From Ectopseudomonas chengduensis (lineage in GTDB: Bacteria > Pseudomonadota > Gammaproteobacteria > Pseudomonadales > Pseudomonadaceae), in assembly GCF_015712065.1 (NCBI RefSeq), contig NZ_JACFYZ010000004.1:248001-312000 (forward strand): a DNA stretch of 64,000 nt, written 5' to 3'. Shown here piece by piece: positions 63,339 through 64,000 of the stretch. The notes under the pieces were generated by a model. The model was not told the DNA's origin. It searched no databases and saw only the letters and a list, made by a program, of their open reading frames with translations. The position numbers were made by a program, and so were the translations under genes. The first letter of the stretch is position 1; the number at the start of each line of letters is the position of its first letter.

Positions 63339-63665
63339 ATGTTCATTCGTTCCCTCGTATTGATCCTGGCGACGGCGTTCGTCGGCGCTGCGTTCGCTGA
63401 TCAGCCGCAGACCATTCGCGTCATTCCCAAGAGCTACGTCAGCCCAGGGGCCAGTGGCAGCGTCTCGGGCTCGTCCAGTTATCAGCAGCACAATCTCTAC
63501 GGTGGCCAGCGTCTGCCGCAGGGCAGCGTGCGTCAGGAAAGCAGTTATGGCAGCTATTCCAGCGAAAGCCGTGGGGGCATTCGCCAGAGCACCGAATATC
63601 CGGGCGGGCTGATCATCGAGCGCCAGCCCGGCAGTGGTAGTTATCAACAACAGCGCAGCCGCTGA
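63339..63665 (+). CDS. Small exported serine/glycine-rich protein
   Basis: A 108-residue protein with signal peptide MFIRSLVLILATAFVGAAFA, followed by a low-complexity mature part rich in Ser, Gly, Gln and Tyr (GSVSGSSSYQQHNLYGGQ and SSYGSYSSESRGG). It looks like an unstructured secreted or surface peptide. GGGAG precedes the ATG, six bases off. A gene for a GGDEF protein converges with it. Confidence 0.78.
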   Translation: MFIRSLVLILATAFVGAAFADQPQTIRVIPKSYVSPGASGSVSGSSSYQQHNLYGGQRLPQGSVRQESSYGSYSSESRGGIRQSTEYPGGLIIERQPGSGSYQQQRSR

Positions 63666-63669
63666 CGCC

Positions 63670-64000
63670 TCAGTGGCTAGCGGCAGTCTTGTTTGGGCCG
63701 CTCGGGGCATCGGCGATCACTGCGCGATTGCGCCCCTCGCTCTTGGCGCGATACAGGCATTCATCGGCGCGCTGCAGCCAGCTCTCCCAGTGCTCGCCAC
63801 TGTGCAGAATGGCGCCGCCGATGGAGACGGTTACCGCGCCGCCTGGGCTTTTGAGCTCCTGCGCGACCCAACTGAGCAGATTCTGCGCCGCGGCCTGCAG
63901 GCCCGTCAGCTCGGTGTTGGGCAGCAGCAGGAGAAACTCCTCGCCACCAAAGCGGAACAAGCGATCTTCCTTGCGTGAGCAGCGCTTGATCAGCTCGACG
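63670..64000 (-). CDS. GGDEF-domain protein, C-terminal part (partial)
   Basis: The last 109 residues or so of a diguanylate cyclase-type domain. The active-site motif GGEEF follows LFRF, and RKED-RLFRF-GGEEF gives a probable RxxD I-site. VTVSIGGAILHSGEH and ADECLYRAKSEGRNR are standard C-terminal GGDEF features. The remaining domains and the start lie beyond the right edge of the window. It converges with the small exported gene. Confidence 0.88.
   Translation of the reverse strand, partial: VELIKRCSRKEDRLFRFGGEEFLLLLPNTELTGLQAAAQNLLSWVAQELKSPGGAVTVSIGGAILHSGEHWESWLQRADECLYRAKSEGRNRAVIADAPSGPNKTAASH

Overview
The window is a stretch of chromosome from a high-GC gammaproteobacterium, most likely Pseudomonas in the broad sense and perhaps the mendocina/oleovorans branch (now Ectopseudomonas). 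The evidence is opgH, polyphosphate:AMP phosphotransferase, MnmC, an RsmX-type GacA-controlled sRNA, an MHYT-GGDEF-EAL protein of the MucR type, a CvfB-like S1 protein, and Pseudomonas-style REP palindromes. No prophage, plasmid backbone, CRISPR array, intact insertion sequence or rRNA operon is visible. One tRNA gene (Thr, CGT) is present. No gene-free stretch exceeds 300 bases; the longest gaps hold sRNAs, palindromes or divergent promoters. Layout: 0-5 kb holds the end of opgH, a cytochrome b561, two nearly identical rsmX-like sRNA genes flanking a membrane diguanylate cyclase, an MFS exporter and a LysR regulator. 5.6-14.5 kb is mostly housekeeping: a UvrD-type helicase, an EamA transporter, mnmC, pap, a thiolase and a LysE-type exporter. 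At 14.5 kb lies a 166-bp MITE-like element with terminal inverted repeats and an 8-bp target duplication, followed by two overlapping LysR genes, a GST-like protein and a large PNPOx-FNR-ferredoxin fusion oxidoreductase. From 20 to 47 kb the window is an accessory metabolic region. Regulators (LysR, AraC/GlxA, HxlR, MerR) sit beside short-chain dehydrogenases, quinone oxidoreductase-like MDR enzymes, an Old Yellow Enzyme homologue, MFS pumps, an HAD dehalogenase with a class II aldolase, and a phytanoyl-CoA dioxygenase-like protein. Several dyad operators are visible in the promoters. This arrangement suggests many small independently induced redox or detoxification units rather than one pathway. 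The part from about 44 to 47.7 kb looks less GC-rich than its surroundings. 48-54 kb holds a lipoprotein, a PhnD/PhnC/PhnE/PhnE-type ABC importer (phosphonate or selenate-like), and a tartronate semialdehyde reductase/hydroxypyruvate isomerase pair. 54-58.4 kb is the most unusual part: an MHYT-GGDEF-EAL gene broken by a one-base frameshift, next to a 723-codon gene for a large FtsZ/tubulin-like protein. That protein retains recognisable T1, T3, T4, base-contact and T7 motifs, so it may be a functional polymerising GTPase; I do not recognise a named role for it. 58.6-64 kb holds an MDR reductase, a periplasmic solute-binding protein, a PQQ-type sugar dehydrogenase, a CvfB-like protein, tRNA-Thr with a strong terminator, a small exported protein and the start of another GGDEF gene cut by the window edge. 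Function assignments come from reading motifs by eye; no database search was run.
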